From contig DASQVO010000144.1 in the NCBI GenBank assembly GCA_035640715.1, positions 1 through 26,810 on the forward strand: 26,810 nt of DNA, in the 5' to 3' direction. Below the pieces are notes generated by a model. The model did no database searches. It was not told where the DNA came from and was given only the letters and a program-made list of their open reading frames with translations. Below are positions 1 through 7,789 of the stretch, piece by piece. Both the position numbers and the translations under genes were made by a program. Numbering within the stretch: the first letter of the stretch is position 1; each line of letters opens with the position of its first letter. The DNA comes from DASQVO01 sp035640715 (lineage in GTDB: Bacteria > Actinomycetota > Actinomycetes > Streptosporangiales > Streptosporangiaceae).

Positions 1-591
1 GGGATGAACGAGGCGTCTGGGACCGCGCGCAGATACCACTGGCTCACCACCAGGCGGTTCGACGCCGACCCGCACGCCGCCGTAGCTGGGCCCGCGGGCC
101 GGGGGGTTTTGAACCTGGTGGCCGGCGAGGGGGAGGGCAACCGCCGGGTGTCGGTGGAGCTTGCCCAGCAGGGCCCGGGGCCGGTGATCCGGGAGCTGTG
201 CCGGATGCGGGAGCTGGACATGCCGCACCGGCATGCGGTGCGGCTCGAGGACATCGACCCCAGCCGGATGGAACGGATCCTGCTGCGCGCATATGAAGCC
301 CACCCGGAGGACTACACGTCGCTGCTGGCCGTGCCCGGCGTGGGCGCCAAGGGCCTGCGGGCGCTGGCCCTGGTTGCCGAGCTCGCTTACGGGGAACCGG
401 CTAGTATGCGTGACCCGGTGTCCTATGCCTTCGCCCACGGGGGGAAGGACGGCACGCCATATCCGGTGGACCGCGCCACCTACGACGCGACCATCGAATC
501 GCTGCGCCGGGTCGTGACGGAAGCCCGTGCCGGGCGCACCGAGAAGGTGCAGGCCCTCAAGCGGCTGGCAGGCTTCTCCCCGGCCCGGTGA
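1..591 (+). CDS. DUF763 family protein, C-terminal part (gene enters from the left edge)
   Basis: The reading frame is open to the left edge, and DUF763 proteins are usually well over 300 residues, so the 196 codons seen here are probably the C-terminal half. The ATG at position 4 is then an internal Met. The family is recognised by the motif PVSYAFAHGGKDGTPYPVDR near the end of the protein. Just before it, LLAVPGVGAKGLRALALVAE looks like a helix-hairpin-helix DNA-binding segment. The biochemical function of DUF763 is not established; the hairpin suggests a nucleic-acid role, which is inference. Its stop overlaps the GTG start of the THEP1-like NTPase (GTGA), so the two are likely cotranslated. 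The family is common in archaea and thermophiles. Confidence 0.82.
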   Translation, partial: GMNEASGTARRYHWLTTRRFDADPHAAVAGPAGRGVLNLVAGEGEGNRRVSVELAQQGPGPVIRELCRMRELDMPHRHAVRLEDIDPSRMERILLRAYEAHPEDYTSLLAVPGVGAKGLRALALVAELAYGEPASMRDPVSYAFAHGGKDGTPYPVDRATYDATIESLRRVVTEARAGRTEKVQALKRLAGFSPAR

Positions 592-1118
592 CGACGCGGC
601 TGCTCATCGAGGGCCGGCCGGGCGCTGGCAAGACGACAGCGGCCCGGCGCTTGGTGGGCATCCTGCGGGAGCGCGGGGTCCCGGTCCGGGGTTTCACCAC
701 CGAGGAGATCCGCGACGGCGGCCGCCGGGTGGGGTTCGCGGTGACCGCGGTGGGCGGACACCGAGCCGTGCTCGCGCACGTGAACCTTGACGGGCCGCCA
801 CGGGTGGGCAAGTACGGCGTCGACCTGGCGGCGTTCGAACGGGTGGCCCTGCCAGCACTGGCCGATCCCGGAACGGAGGACGTGGTTGTGATCGACGAAC
901 TCGGGAAGATGGAACTCGCCTCGGCCGCGTTCCGCGACGCGGTGCAGCGCCTGCTCAGCACAGATTGCTCTCTCGTGGCCACCGTGCACATCCACCCCCA
1001 CCCCTTCACCGACGCCCTCAAGCGCCGGATCGAGGTGGTCCAGCTGGATGCCAGCAACCGGGACCGGCTCCCGGTGGCGCTCGCGGACCGCCTCGCCCCG
1101 GATCGTCTAGGCCGGTGA
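588..1118 (+). CDS. THEP1-type nucleoside-triphosphatase
   Basis: A 176-residue P-loop NTPase of the THEP1 family, which hydrolyses NTPs to NDPs in vitro; its cellular role is unclear. The Walker A motif GRPGAGKTT lies at residues 9-17. The Walker B-like segment VVVIDELGKMEL is the typical THEP1 signature, and the HPHPF/ALKRR segment near the C-terminus also fits. Length matches the family norm of about 170-190 residues. The GTG start at 588 overlaps the DUF763 stop by 4 bp, indicating translational coupling. Both families are best known from archaea and thermophiles, so the pair may have been acquired together; that is inference. Confidence 0.88.
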   Translation: MTTRLLIEGRPGAGKTTAARRLVGILRERGVPVRGFTTEEIRDGGRRVGFAVTAVGGHRAVLAHVNLDGPPRVGKYGVDLAAFERVALPALADPGTEDVVVIDELGKMELASAAFRDAVQRLLSTDCSLVATVHIHPHPFTDALKRRIEVVQLDASNRDRLPVALADRLAPDRLGR

Positions 1119-1187
1119 CCGGCCACCGGTCTAGCACCGGAGAACGCGCGGACTTCATAGACTCGCGGCTAGCAAGGAGGCTCTGCG

Positions 1188-1487
1188 ATGGGCATCGTGG
1201 TTGACCGGCATGAGGGCGCGCCACTGGGCGAAGCCGATCTCGCGGCCCAGATGCGCGCTGAAGGCCTCAGCCCCCATGGGTGGGGCAACGCCCCCGGCGA
1301 CACTTACGGCTGGCACGAGCACAGCTACGAAAAGGTACTGTATTGCGTCCGTGGCCGGATCGTATTCCACACCGGCACCGGTGACATCAATCTCGGCCCG
1401 GGAGACCGAATGGTGCTGCCGCCGCGCACACCCCATGCAGCAACCGTCGGTGCCGAGGGCGTCCGGTGCATCGAAGCACCGTCCTAA
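1188..1487 (+). CDS. small cupin-domain protein
   Basis: A 99-residue single-domain cupin. Cupin motif 1 is seen as GWHEHSYEKVLYCVRG, with two His and a Glu as possible metal ligands. Motif 2 is GPGDRMVLPPRTPHAA, with the conserved Pro and His. The start is secured by AAGGAGG at 1174-1180, seven bases before the ATG. Such small cupins bind a metal and a small ligand, or are simple enzymes; the substrate cannot be deduced. It follows the THEP1-like gene by about 70 bp and may be transcribed separately. Its last 4 bp overlap the end of the opposing transposase remnant. Confidence 0.85.
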   Translation: MGIVVDRHEGAPLGEADLAAQMRAEGLSPHGWGNAPGDTYGWHEHSYEKVLYCVRGRIVFHTGTGDINLGPGDRMVLPPRTPHAATVGAEGVRCIEAPS

Positions 1488-2545
1488 GGACTAAGCATGG
1501 GTTGCGCATGCTCAGCCGGACGCCCCGGACGGTGCTGGGCGTCCTGGGTTCCCGCGTTCGCGCCACGTCCGGTCCCAGCGGATCGTGTCCGTGGTCCGGG
1601 GATGCGGGGGCGGGTTCCCTCACGCCCCGGGGCCGCCGAGCCGGCCTGGACGGTCCGATGCCCCTGTCCATCGCTCTGGTGGGCAGGGGGCGGTGCCGTC
1701 CGTCGCCGGATCGGGTGCCCCAGGGCGCGCCTGCCGATCACCCCGCCTGCCAGCGCCGCCGTGAGCGGGATCGTCCTGGCCGGGGGGATCTGCCAGGACG
1801 CCGTGATGTACCAGCGGCCACGGGCCACGTCGTAGTGGATGCGGTAGGCCACCGCCCGGTTCGTCTCGATCCGGTCGGCCCACTCCTGCCCCCGGTAGGG
1901 GAACCGTATCCGGCAGGTGAGCACGTACCGGCCATGCGGCGCGTTCGCCAGGTGCGCCAGCGGGGCGGGCAGCTTGATCGACACTTCGCCGTCGGGGGTG
2001 ACGCGGATGGTCTCGTTGCCGTACTGCTTCCCGGACTCGCCGTCGGCCTGGAGGAACCAACGCTCCGCCTCCCACCGCTGCCGCCACCCGGCCTCGGTGA
2101 GCTGCGCGGCGGCGAGGTTGTGCCGGTTCCGGAGCAGTTTCTTCCCGCCCCGCACCACGTGCACGATCGCGGCTTCCCGGTCCGCGCGCTCCCGTTCCAG
2201 CCGGTCCTGGAGAGTGCGCAGCCGCCGGGCCTTGGCGAACCACTCCTGCTTGCTGCGGTAGCCGCCCGGAGCGCCCTTCCTGCCGGGCACACCGACCGGC
2301 AGGGACAGCCGGTGCGCGATCGTGCCGATACCGGCTTCAAGGTCCCGGATGTGCGCGAGCTGGCTGCGGCAGGCCAGCGCCCACTGATCATGGCTGGCCC
2401 TGGTGATCGCCCCGGCCCAGCGCGCCGACGACACCGGCGTCAGCTCCCGCTTACGGGCCGCCCACGACTCCGCCGAATGCCCCCCGCCATCCCGGCACCG
2501 CCGCGCCAGATCCCGCGAGGCCAGCGAGCCAAGATGGGCACCCAC
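1484..2545 (-). pseudogene. decayed TnpB-type (IS605 OrfB / IS607) transposon gene
   Basis: The open frame of 353 codons resembles the long actinobacterial TnpB-like proteins (RNA-guided nuclease encoded by IS200/IS605 and IS607 elements). Recognisable blocks include SRWAGAITRASHDQWALACR, GGYRSKQEWFAKARRL and YRIHYDVARGRWYITASW. After ALAGGVIG the RuvC segment starting with the catalytic Asp (normally GVDL-N-xxHLA) is absent, and the rest is a Pro/Arg-rich tail. The frame is open upstream of the GTG used here, and the usual N-terminal block is missing, so the gene seems truncated at both the front and the catalytic core. It is almost certainly inactive as a nuclease. No TnpA partner is present, and I could not define element ends or an omega-RNA. 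Confidence 0.72.
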
Positions 2546-2574
2546 TCCCCTGTCGTGGAGCGGCTTTCTGGCCG

Positions 2575-3099
2575 GTGAGCGGCCCGCAGATCCGGGTCCG
2601 GACCCGCAGGGATCTTGTCCGTGAGCGACGGCCCCGTAGCCACCGGTGCTGGGATCACATCATCGTGGCACCGCTATGGCCACTCCATGGAGCCAACCTG
2701 GGAACGCTCCTGCGTACCTGCGACGCGGTCGGTGCCTGCATGGCCGTACCGCGTCTGCCATGGGTGCCTGAAGCGCTGGCCCGCGGCAATACCCTGCGGC
2801 GTCCCGCATGCGTGCACTGGACCGGCCGAGATGCCTGCGGGTGGCTGCAGGAGCAGCGGTCAGCCGGATCCCGTGTTGTCGGCGTTGAGCTTGCCGATGA
2901 AGCGGTCAGGCTGGCCGATCTGCCCGCCGCCCGCCAGCGCACGGTCGCTGTGCTCGGGCACGAACGGTCGGGCATTCCGGCAGAGGCACTTGACCTGCTC
3001 GATGTGGCTGTGGAGATCCCGATGATCGGCACAGGCGCCAGCCTGAACGTCGCAGTCGCAGGATCACTCGTGCTCTACCGCCTCGCCGGGTTCATCTGA
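2575..3099 (+). CDS. SpoU/TrmH-like RNA 2'-O-methyltransferase
   Basis: A 174-residue protein with the SPOUT (trefoil-knot) SpoU signature. Motif 1 is LWPLHGANLGTLLRTCDAVG, where the Asn and Arg are the usual catalytic pair. Motif 2 is VAVLGHERSGIPAEALDLLD, and motif 3 is VEIPMIGTGASLNVAVAGSL, which forms the SAM-binding knot. These enzymes methylate ribose 2'-OH groups in rRNA or tRNA; the target nucleotide is unknown. It lacks the N-terminal L30e-like RNA-binding domain of larger TrmH enzymes, so it is a minimal knot protein. The GTG start at 2575 is tentative, because the first about 25 residues (Arg-rich) are not typical and lie next to the decayed transposase. Its 3' end overlaps the opposing DUF1989 gene by 36 bp. 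Confidence 0.85.
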   Translation: MSGPQIRVRTRRDLVRERRPRSHRCWDHIIVAPLWPLHGANLGTLLRTCDAVGACMAVPRLPWVPEALARGNTLRRPACVHWTGRDACGWLQEQRSAGSRVVGVELADEAVRLADLPAARQRTVAVLGHERSGIPAEALDLLDVAVEIPMIGTGASLNVAVAGSLVLYRLAGFI

Positions 3100-3759
3100 T
3101 GGCCACGGGACTCCCGTGGTCCCCGCCGCCTCCTTCAAAGGCCCGCTTTCCGGGGACGGGCCGAGCAGGCGGTAGTGGACCTCCGCCGGGCGTTGAGCCT
3201 CGCCGTTGACCGGCAGCAGGTCCTGCGGGCACGCGGACAGGACCACGATCAGGTCCGTTTCTGCGCGCAGCCGGACGAGGTCGCCGGCCCGGCTGCGCGG
3301 CGCCGCGAAGCTCAGCGACCCGTCCGCCGTCCACGGCACGTTCATGAAGAGATTCAGTGGCGCGGGGACCGGCGGCGGGGACTCGCCCAGCTCACGCAGG
3401 GCCGCCGCGAAGTTGTCGGCACAGCTGGCGTGGTAGCTCTCCGTCCCGAGCTGCCGGTACCGCTCCGCGTCGCAGGAGGCCATCAGGGTGTCGTGGACTC
3501 CGGGGCTGGTGTCGGCGACGAGCGTCATCAGCGCGCGGCGGGCGTTGCTGTACAGGGCGTCGCCGACACGCGGGACCAGCCGCCCCAGCGCCACCCGCGT
3601 GTGCTCCATGGACATGTGCTCGGCCCATTCCGGCGGGCACAGCGCCCAGGTGTCCACAACCTGCGTGCCGGACGGGTTGATGATCTCGATCTCCGAGCCC
3701 CGCGGGATGCGGACGGCGCGGCCGCCGCGGGCCGGGATGACCGTGACCGGATCGGGCAT
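3064..3759 (-). CDS. DUF1989 / urea carboxylase-associated family protein
   Basis: A 231-residue protein of the DUF1989 family, often annotated as urea amidolyase/urea carboxylase-associated. Recognisable segments are EIINPSGTQVVDTWAL, a central block with SYHASCADNFAAAL, LNLFMNVPW, and LSACPQDLLPVNG with a conserved Cys. The conserved Cys and His residues suggest a metal site. The true start is the ATG at 3759, preceded by AGGGAGG; an in-frame extension to 4185 runs antisense through the next gene and is rejected. No urea carboxylase or allophanate hydrolase gene lies in the window, so the usual context is missing and the substrate is unknown. It is convergent with the SpoU-like gene, with a 36-bp tail overlap. 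Confidence 0.85.
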   Translation of the reverse strand: MPDPVTVIPARGGRAVRIPRGSEIEIINPSGTQVVDTWALCPPEWAEHMSMEHTRVALGRLVPRVGDALYSNARRALMTLVADTSPGVHDTLMASCDAERYRQLGTESYHASCADNFAAALRELGESPPPVPAPLNLFMNVPWTADGSLSFAAPRSRAGDLVRLRAETDLIVVLSACPQDLLPVNGEAQRPAEVHYRLLGPSPESGPLKEAAGTTGVPWPSDEPGEAVEHE

Positions 3760-3856
3760 CGCACCTCCCTGGTGAGCGGGGCTGGCTACCGGACAGTTGC
3801 TGATCTTAACTGGGGCATGCTGGACTGACGGATGGCACTGCGGAGATTGGACTGTC

Positions 3857-5158
3857 GTGCGCTTTGTGTTCACCCCCCCGGCCGAGGACGCCGCCGGCCT
3901 GCTGTCCCTGCCATGGGACCAGCCGCTGGAATCCTGGAAGGACGAGCGGCTGGTCGAGATCCGGCAGCGCGGGATCTCGCGGCACATCGTCCGGTTCGCC
4001 GTCGACGACGGCTCGCTGTACGCGCTCAAGGAGATCAACGAACGGCTCGCGCGGCGCGAGTACCGGCTGCTGCGGGCCCTGGCCGAGCTGGGCATTCCCG
4101 CCGTGGAGGTGGTCGGCGTCGCGGTGGACCGCGGCCTGGATGGCGACGCGATCCTGGTGACGAAGTTCCTCACGTACGCGACCACCTATCGCGCGGTCTT
4201 CTCCAGCCCCCGCGGCGGGCAGCCGACCGACCGGCTGCTTGATGCCCTGGTCGAGCTGCTGGTGCGGCTGCACCTGTCCGGCTTCTTCTGGGGTGACTGC
4301 TCGCTTTCCAACACGCTGTTCCGCTATGACGCCGGCACACTGGAGGCCTACCTCGTCGACGCGGAGACCAGCGAGCAGCATCCGGTGCTGAGCAACGGCC
4401 AGCGCCACTACGACCTCGAACTCGCCGTCGAGCGGGTCTACGGCGAGCTTCTCGATCTGCAGGCCGCCGACCTCCTGCCGGCGGACGTCGACCCACTGGA
4501 GATCGCCGAGGAACTGCAGCGGCGCTACGACCGGCTGTGGGACGAGCTCACCCGGGAGGAGATCCTCCGCCCGGACGAGCAGCGTTACCGGATCGCCGAA
4601 CGGCTGCGCCGGCTCAACGAGCTCGGCTTCGACGCCGAGGAAGTCGAGCTGGTCAGCACCCCCGAGGGCAACCGGCTGCGGATACGTACCCGCGTCGCCG
4701 AATCCGGGCGCAGCAGCCGGCAGCTCTTCCTCTGGACGGGACTGGACGTGAGCGAGAACCAGGCCCGCCGCCTGCTGAACGACATCGCCAGCTTCCGCGC
4801 CTACCTGGAGCAGAAGGAACACCGCCCGGTGTCGGAGATCGTGGCGGCCAACCGGTGGCTCGAGGAGGTGTACGACCCGGTGGTCGCGGCGATACCGGAG
4901 GACCTGCGGGGGCGCCTGGCCCCCGCGGAGATCTTCCACGAGATCCTCGAGCACCGCTGGTACATGTCGGAGGCGGCCGGCCGCGACGTCGGCACCACCG
5001 CCGCGGCCCGCTCCTACTTCAAGCGGGTGCTTCCTCAGGTGCCCGAGCCGCTGGAAGGCACCGTCAATTCGCACCTGCCCAATGGCACGGCCGGCGCTGA
5101 CCCGCTGGAGGGCACGGCCGCCGCTCAGCGGCCGGAGGAAGACACCAGCTCGGCGTAG
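3857..5158 (+). CDS. WaaP/Kdo-kinase-like DUF4032 protein
   Basis: A protein of about 433 residues with an N-terminal kinase-like fold of the lipopolysaccharide kinase (Kdo/WaaP) clan and a C-terminal DUF4032 domain. Kinase landmarks are visible: LYALKEI supplies the ATP-binding Lys, REYRLL the paired Glu, GDCSLSNTLF the catalytic Asp and Asn, and YLVDAETS the metal-binding Asp. It is therefore likely to be an active phosphotransferase, but actinobacteria make no LPS and the acceptor is unknown. I chose the GTG at 3857 with GGAG about 11 bp upstream, since the longer frame from 3797 adds unconserved residues. It converges on glgM with a 34-bp overlap of coding ends. The last about 40 residues are low-complexity. 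Confidence 0.83.
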   Translation: MRFVFTPPAEDAAGLLSLPWDQPLESWKDERLVEIRQRGISRHIVRFAVDDGSLYALKEINERLARREYRLLRALAELGIPAVEVVGVAVDRGLDGDAILVTKFLTYATTYRAVFSSPRGGQPTDRLLDALVELLVRLHLSGFFWGDCSLSNTLFRYDAGTLEAYLVDAETSEQHPVLSNGQRHYDLELAVERVYGELLDLQAADLLPADVDPLEIAEELQRRYDRLWDELTREEILRPDEQRYRIAERLRRLNELGFDAEEVELVSTPEGNRLRIRTRVAESGRSSRQLFLWTGLDVSENQARRLLNDIASFRAYLEQKEHRPVSEIVAANRWLEEVYDPVVAAIPEDLRGRLAPAEIFHEILEHRWYMSEAAGRDVGTTAAARSYFKRVLPQVPEPLEGTVNSHLPNGTAGADPLEGTAAAQRPEEDTSSA

Positions 5159-6351
5159 AGCGCCGCCGTCTGCTGCGCGACCGCCGGCCAGCCGAACTCG
5201 GCCACCGCCCGGTCCCGGCCCGCGTGGCCCATCGCCTCGGCCAGGCCGGGGTCCCGGGCCAGCACGTTCAGCGCATCGGCGAGATCGTCCGGGCTGTCCG
5301 GCGGTACCAGCAGGCCGGTCTTGCCCTCAGCCACGACCTCCGGGATGCCGCCGACCCGGGAGCCGACCACGGCGGTCCCGCACGCCATCGCCTCCAGGTT
5401 GACGATCCCGAGCGGCTCATACAGTGAGGGGCACACGAATGCCGTCGCGTGGGTCAGCAGCTGGATGACGCTGCGCTTGGGGAGCATTTCCGGTATCCAG
5501 ACCATCCCGGACCGGCTGGTCTGCAGGCTGGCGACCAGGCTTTCCACCTCGGCCAGCAGCTCGGGCGTGTCGGCCTGGCCGGCGCACAGCACCAGCTGCG
5601 CAGCCGGGTCCAGCCGGGCCGCCGCACGCAGCAGCACGGGCAGGCCCTTCTGCCGGGTGATCCGGCCCACGAAGATCACGTAGGGCCGGGAAAGATCAAT
5701 GCCGTAACGTTCCGCCACGCCGGTCTCCGGGTCCGGCGCGTATTCACGGGTATCGATGCCGTTGCGTATCACCCGTACTCGTTCGGGATCGATCTCCGGA
5801 TAGGTGGCGAGAATGTCGGCGCGCATGCCATCGGAGACCGCGATCACCGCGGCGGCCGAGGTGGCCGCCACCCGCTCGCACCAGGACGACACGGCATAGC
5901 CGCCGCCCAGTTGCTCGGCCTTCCACGGCCGCAGTGGCTCCAGCGAGTGCATCGTGACGACGTGCGGGATGCCGTAAAGCAGGCTCGCGAGGTGGCCGCC
6001 CAGGTTGGCGTACCAGGTATGGGAGTGAACGAGGCCGGCCCCCTCGACGGCGGCAGCCATCGACAGGTCGGCGGAGACCGTCTGCAGCGCCTGGTTCGCG
6101 CCGGCGAGCCGGTCCCACGGCCGGTGGGCCACGGCGCCGGGCCGGTCCCTGCCCTGGCAGTGGACAGTGAGATCCACCAGGCCGGCCAGCTCCCGCGCCA
6201 GGTAGGTCACGTGCACGCCCGCACCGCCGTACACCTCCGGCGGGTACTCGCGGGTGAGCAGCGCCACCCGGAGGCGATCGCTCCCGGCCCCGCCCGCACC
6301 GGGGCCGTCCGGCGCAGCCTGGCCGTCCGGCTGGGCACCGTCTGCTGTCAC
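5125..6351 (-). CDS. glgM: GlgM/GlgA-type glycosyltransferase (alpha-maltose-1-phosphate or glycogen synthase)
   Basis: A 408-residue GT4-type glycosyltransferase of the actinobacterial 'glycogen synthase, Corynebacterium family'. In mycobacteria this enzyme (GlgM) uses ADP-glucose and glucose-1-phosphate to make alpha-maltose-1-phosphate, the substrate of GlgE. Seen here: the N-terminal REYPPEVYGGAGVHV glycine-rich loop, the acceptor region HSHTWYANLGG, the mid-domain FVGRITRQKGLPVLL, and the C-terminal donor motif CPSLYEPLGIVNLEAMACGT containing EPxGxxxxE. The GTG start at 6351 overlaps the glgC stop by 4 bp, so the two are cotranslated and share the ADP-glucose pathway. Longer in-frame starts would run into glgC and are rejected. 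Assignment as GlgM rather than GlgA is from family knowledge. Confidence 0.92.
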   Translation of the reverse strand: MTADGAQPDGQAAPDGPGAGGAGSDRLRVALLTREYPPEVYGGAGVHVTYLARELAGLVDLTVHCQGRDRPGAVAHRPWDRLAGANQALQTVSADLSMAAAVEGAGLVHSHTWYANLGGHLASLLYGIPHVVTMHSLEPLRPWKAEQLGGGYAVSSWCERVAATSAAAVIAVSDGMRADILATYPEIDPERVRVIRNGIDTREYAPDPETGVAERYGIDLSRPYVIFVGRITRQKGLPVLLRAAARLDPAAQLVLCAGQADTPELLAEVESLVASLQTSRSGMVWIPEMLPKRSVIQLLTHATAFVCPSLYEPLGIVNLEAMACGTAVVGSRVGGIPEVVAEGKTGLLVPPDSPDDLADALNVLARDPGLAEAMGHAGRDRAVAEFGWPAVAQQTAALYAELVSSSGR

Positions 6352-7586
6352 GGGGTCACCACCTGGCCCTTCCCGACGACCGTGACTCCCCCGGGCGATA
6401 CGACAAAGCCGCGTGCCCGGTCGTGCTCGGAGTCCACGCCCACCGTCACGCCTTCGGGGACGACCACATTCTTGTCGATGATCGCGTTCCTGACCACGGC
6501 GTGGCGCCCGATGATCGTGTTGTGCATGATCACCGACCGCTCCACCACGGACCAGCTGTTGACCCGCACCCCGGGGGACAGGACAGACTCGCGGACCAGC
6601 CCGCCGGAGACGATAACCCCGTTGCTGACCAGGCTGTTGATCGCGCGGCCCATCCGGTCGCCGGACTCGTGCACGAACTTGGCCGGCGGCAGCGAGGGCA
6701 CGTGGGTCAAGATCGGCCAGCGGTCGTTGTAGAGGTTGAACAGCGGCTGGACCGCGCACAGGTCCATGTGCGCGTCGAAGTAGGAGTCCAGCGTGCCGAC
6801 GTCACGCCAGTAGGGAATGGCATCCGGGGCCGCGCCCGGCACCTTGTTGCTGAGGAAGTCATAGGCCTGGGCGCAGCCGTCCCGCACCAGCATGGGAATG
6901 ATGTTGCCGCCCATGTCGTGCCGGCTGGAGTCGTCGGCCGCGTCCTTGCCCAGCGCGTCCACGAGCGCGTCGGTGGAGAACACGTAATTGCCCATGGACG
7001 CGTACGCGCGATCCGGGCTGCCCGGGATCCCCGGCGGATCGGCGGGCTTCTCGAGGAACGCCTCCACCGTGCGCCCGTCGGCGCCGACGCCGACCACGCC
7101 GAACTGGGTGGCCTCCTCCCTCGGCACCGGGATGCACGCGATCGTCACGCCGGCGCCGTGGGCGATGTGCTGGTCGATCATCTGGGCCGGGTCCATCCGG
7201 TAGACGTGATCGGCGCCGAAGACGATGACGATGTCCGGCTGCTCGTCGTTGATGAGGTTCATCGACTGGTAGATGGCATCGGCCGAGCCCGTGTACCACT
7301 GCGGGCCCAGCCGCTGCTGCGCGGGCACCGGGGTGACGTAGTCGCCGAGCAAGGCACTCATCCGCCAGGCGGTGGAGATGTGCCGGTCGAGGCTGTGGCT
7401 CTTGTACTGGGTGAGGACGCAGATGCGCAGGATCCCGCCGTTGACGAGGTTCGAGAGCGCGAAGTCGATCAGCCGGTAGAGGCCGCCGAACGGGACTGCT
7501 GGCTTGGCCCGGTCCGCGGTCAGCGGGCTGAGGCGCGTACCGGCCCCGCCGGCTAGCACGATTCCCAGGACGCACGGCTGCGACAT
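6348..7586 (-). CDS. glgC: glucose-1-phosphate adenylyltransferase (ADP-glucose pyrophosphorylase)
   Basis: A 412-residue enzyme making ADP-glucose from ATP and glucose-1-phosphate, the committed step of glycogen or maltosyl-phosphate synthesis. The nucleotidyltransferase signature LAGGAGTRLSPLTADRAKPA is at residues 10-29. Further landmarks are GPQWYTGSADAIYQSMNLI, VFGADHVYRMD, VEAFLEKPADPP and the left-handed beta-helix repeats near the C-terminus (SVIMHNTIIGRHAVVRNAII). The ATG at 7586 is preceded by AAGGAGG five bases upstream; longer starts up to 7721 are rejected on that basis. It is the first gene of a two-gene operon with glgM. The 200-bp upstream gap probably carries the promoter, though I see no clear -35/-10 pair. 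Confidence 0.95.
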   Translation of the reverse strand: MSQPCVLGIVLAGGAGTRLSPLTADRAKPAVPFGGLYRLIDFALSNLVNGGILRICVLTQYKSHSLDRHISTAWRMSALLGDYVTPVPAQQRLGPQWYTGSADAIYQSMNLINDEQPDIVIVFGADHVYRMDPAQMIDQHIAHGAGVTIACIPVPREEATQFGVVGVGADGRTVEAFLEKPADPPGIPGSPDRAYASMGNYVFSTDALVDALGKDAADDSSRHDMGGNIIPMLVRDGCAQAYDFLSNKVPGAAPDAIPYWRDVGTLDSYFDAHMDLCAVQPLFNLYNDRWPILTHVPSLPPAKFVHESGDRMGRAINSLVSNGVIVSGGLVRESVLSPGVRVNSWSVVERSVIMHNTIIGRHAVVRNAIIDKNVVVPEGVTVGVDSEHDRARGFVVSPGGVTVVGKGQVVTP

Positions 7587-7789
7587 TTCGGCCTCCTTGA
7601 ACATGATGCCAGGGACGTGGTGCCCGGGGCCTACCGCCATGTTCTCCCGCGGCGGCCCGAACAGGAAAGAGGCTGGCCGTCTGTCTATCAGGCACACGAG
7701 GCGCCAGAGAGCTGCCGCCACTTCGACGCGAGGGATCCGGGATGGACGGAGGTGGTGCTGAGGCCGGCGGCCTGAGGCCAGGCAGCCGC
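7587..7789. other. intergenic region upstream of glgC
   Basis: About 200 bp between the end of the GH27-derived fragment and the glgC ribosome binding site. No conserved coding segment is visible in either direction. It probably holds the glgC promoter. No convincing hairpin with a T-tract was seen. Confidence 0.4.

Noticed and set aside
1466..2578. Plus-strand 370-codon frame over the transposase remnant
   Set aside because: It is Pro/Arg/Gly-rich with no recognisable motif, while the minus strand gives clear TnpB-like blocks.
3760..4185. N-terminal extension of the DUF1989 protein to 373 residues
   Set aside because: The extension is antisense to the kinase-like gene, has no conserved residues, and a strong ribosome binding site sits before the ATG at 3759.
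6352..6759. Longer start for the GlgM frame
   Set aside because: It would overlap 400 bp of glgC on the same strand; the GTG at 6351 overlaps the glgC stop neatly.
5449..7556. Long plus-strand frames over glgM and glgC
   Set aside because: They are antisense shadows typical of GC-rich DNA, without conserved motifs.
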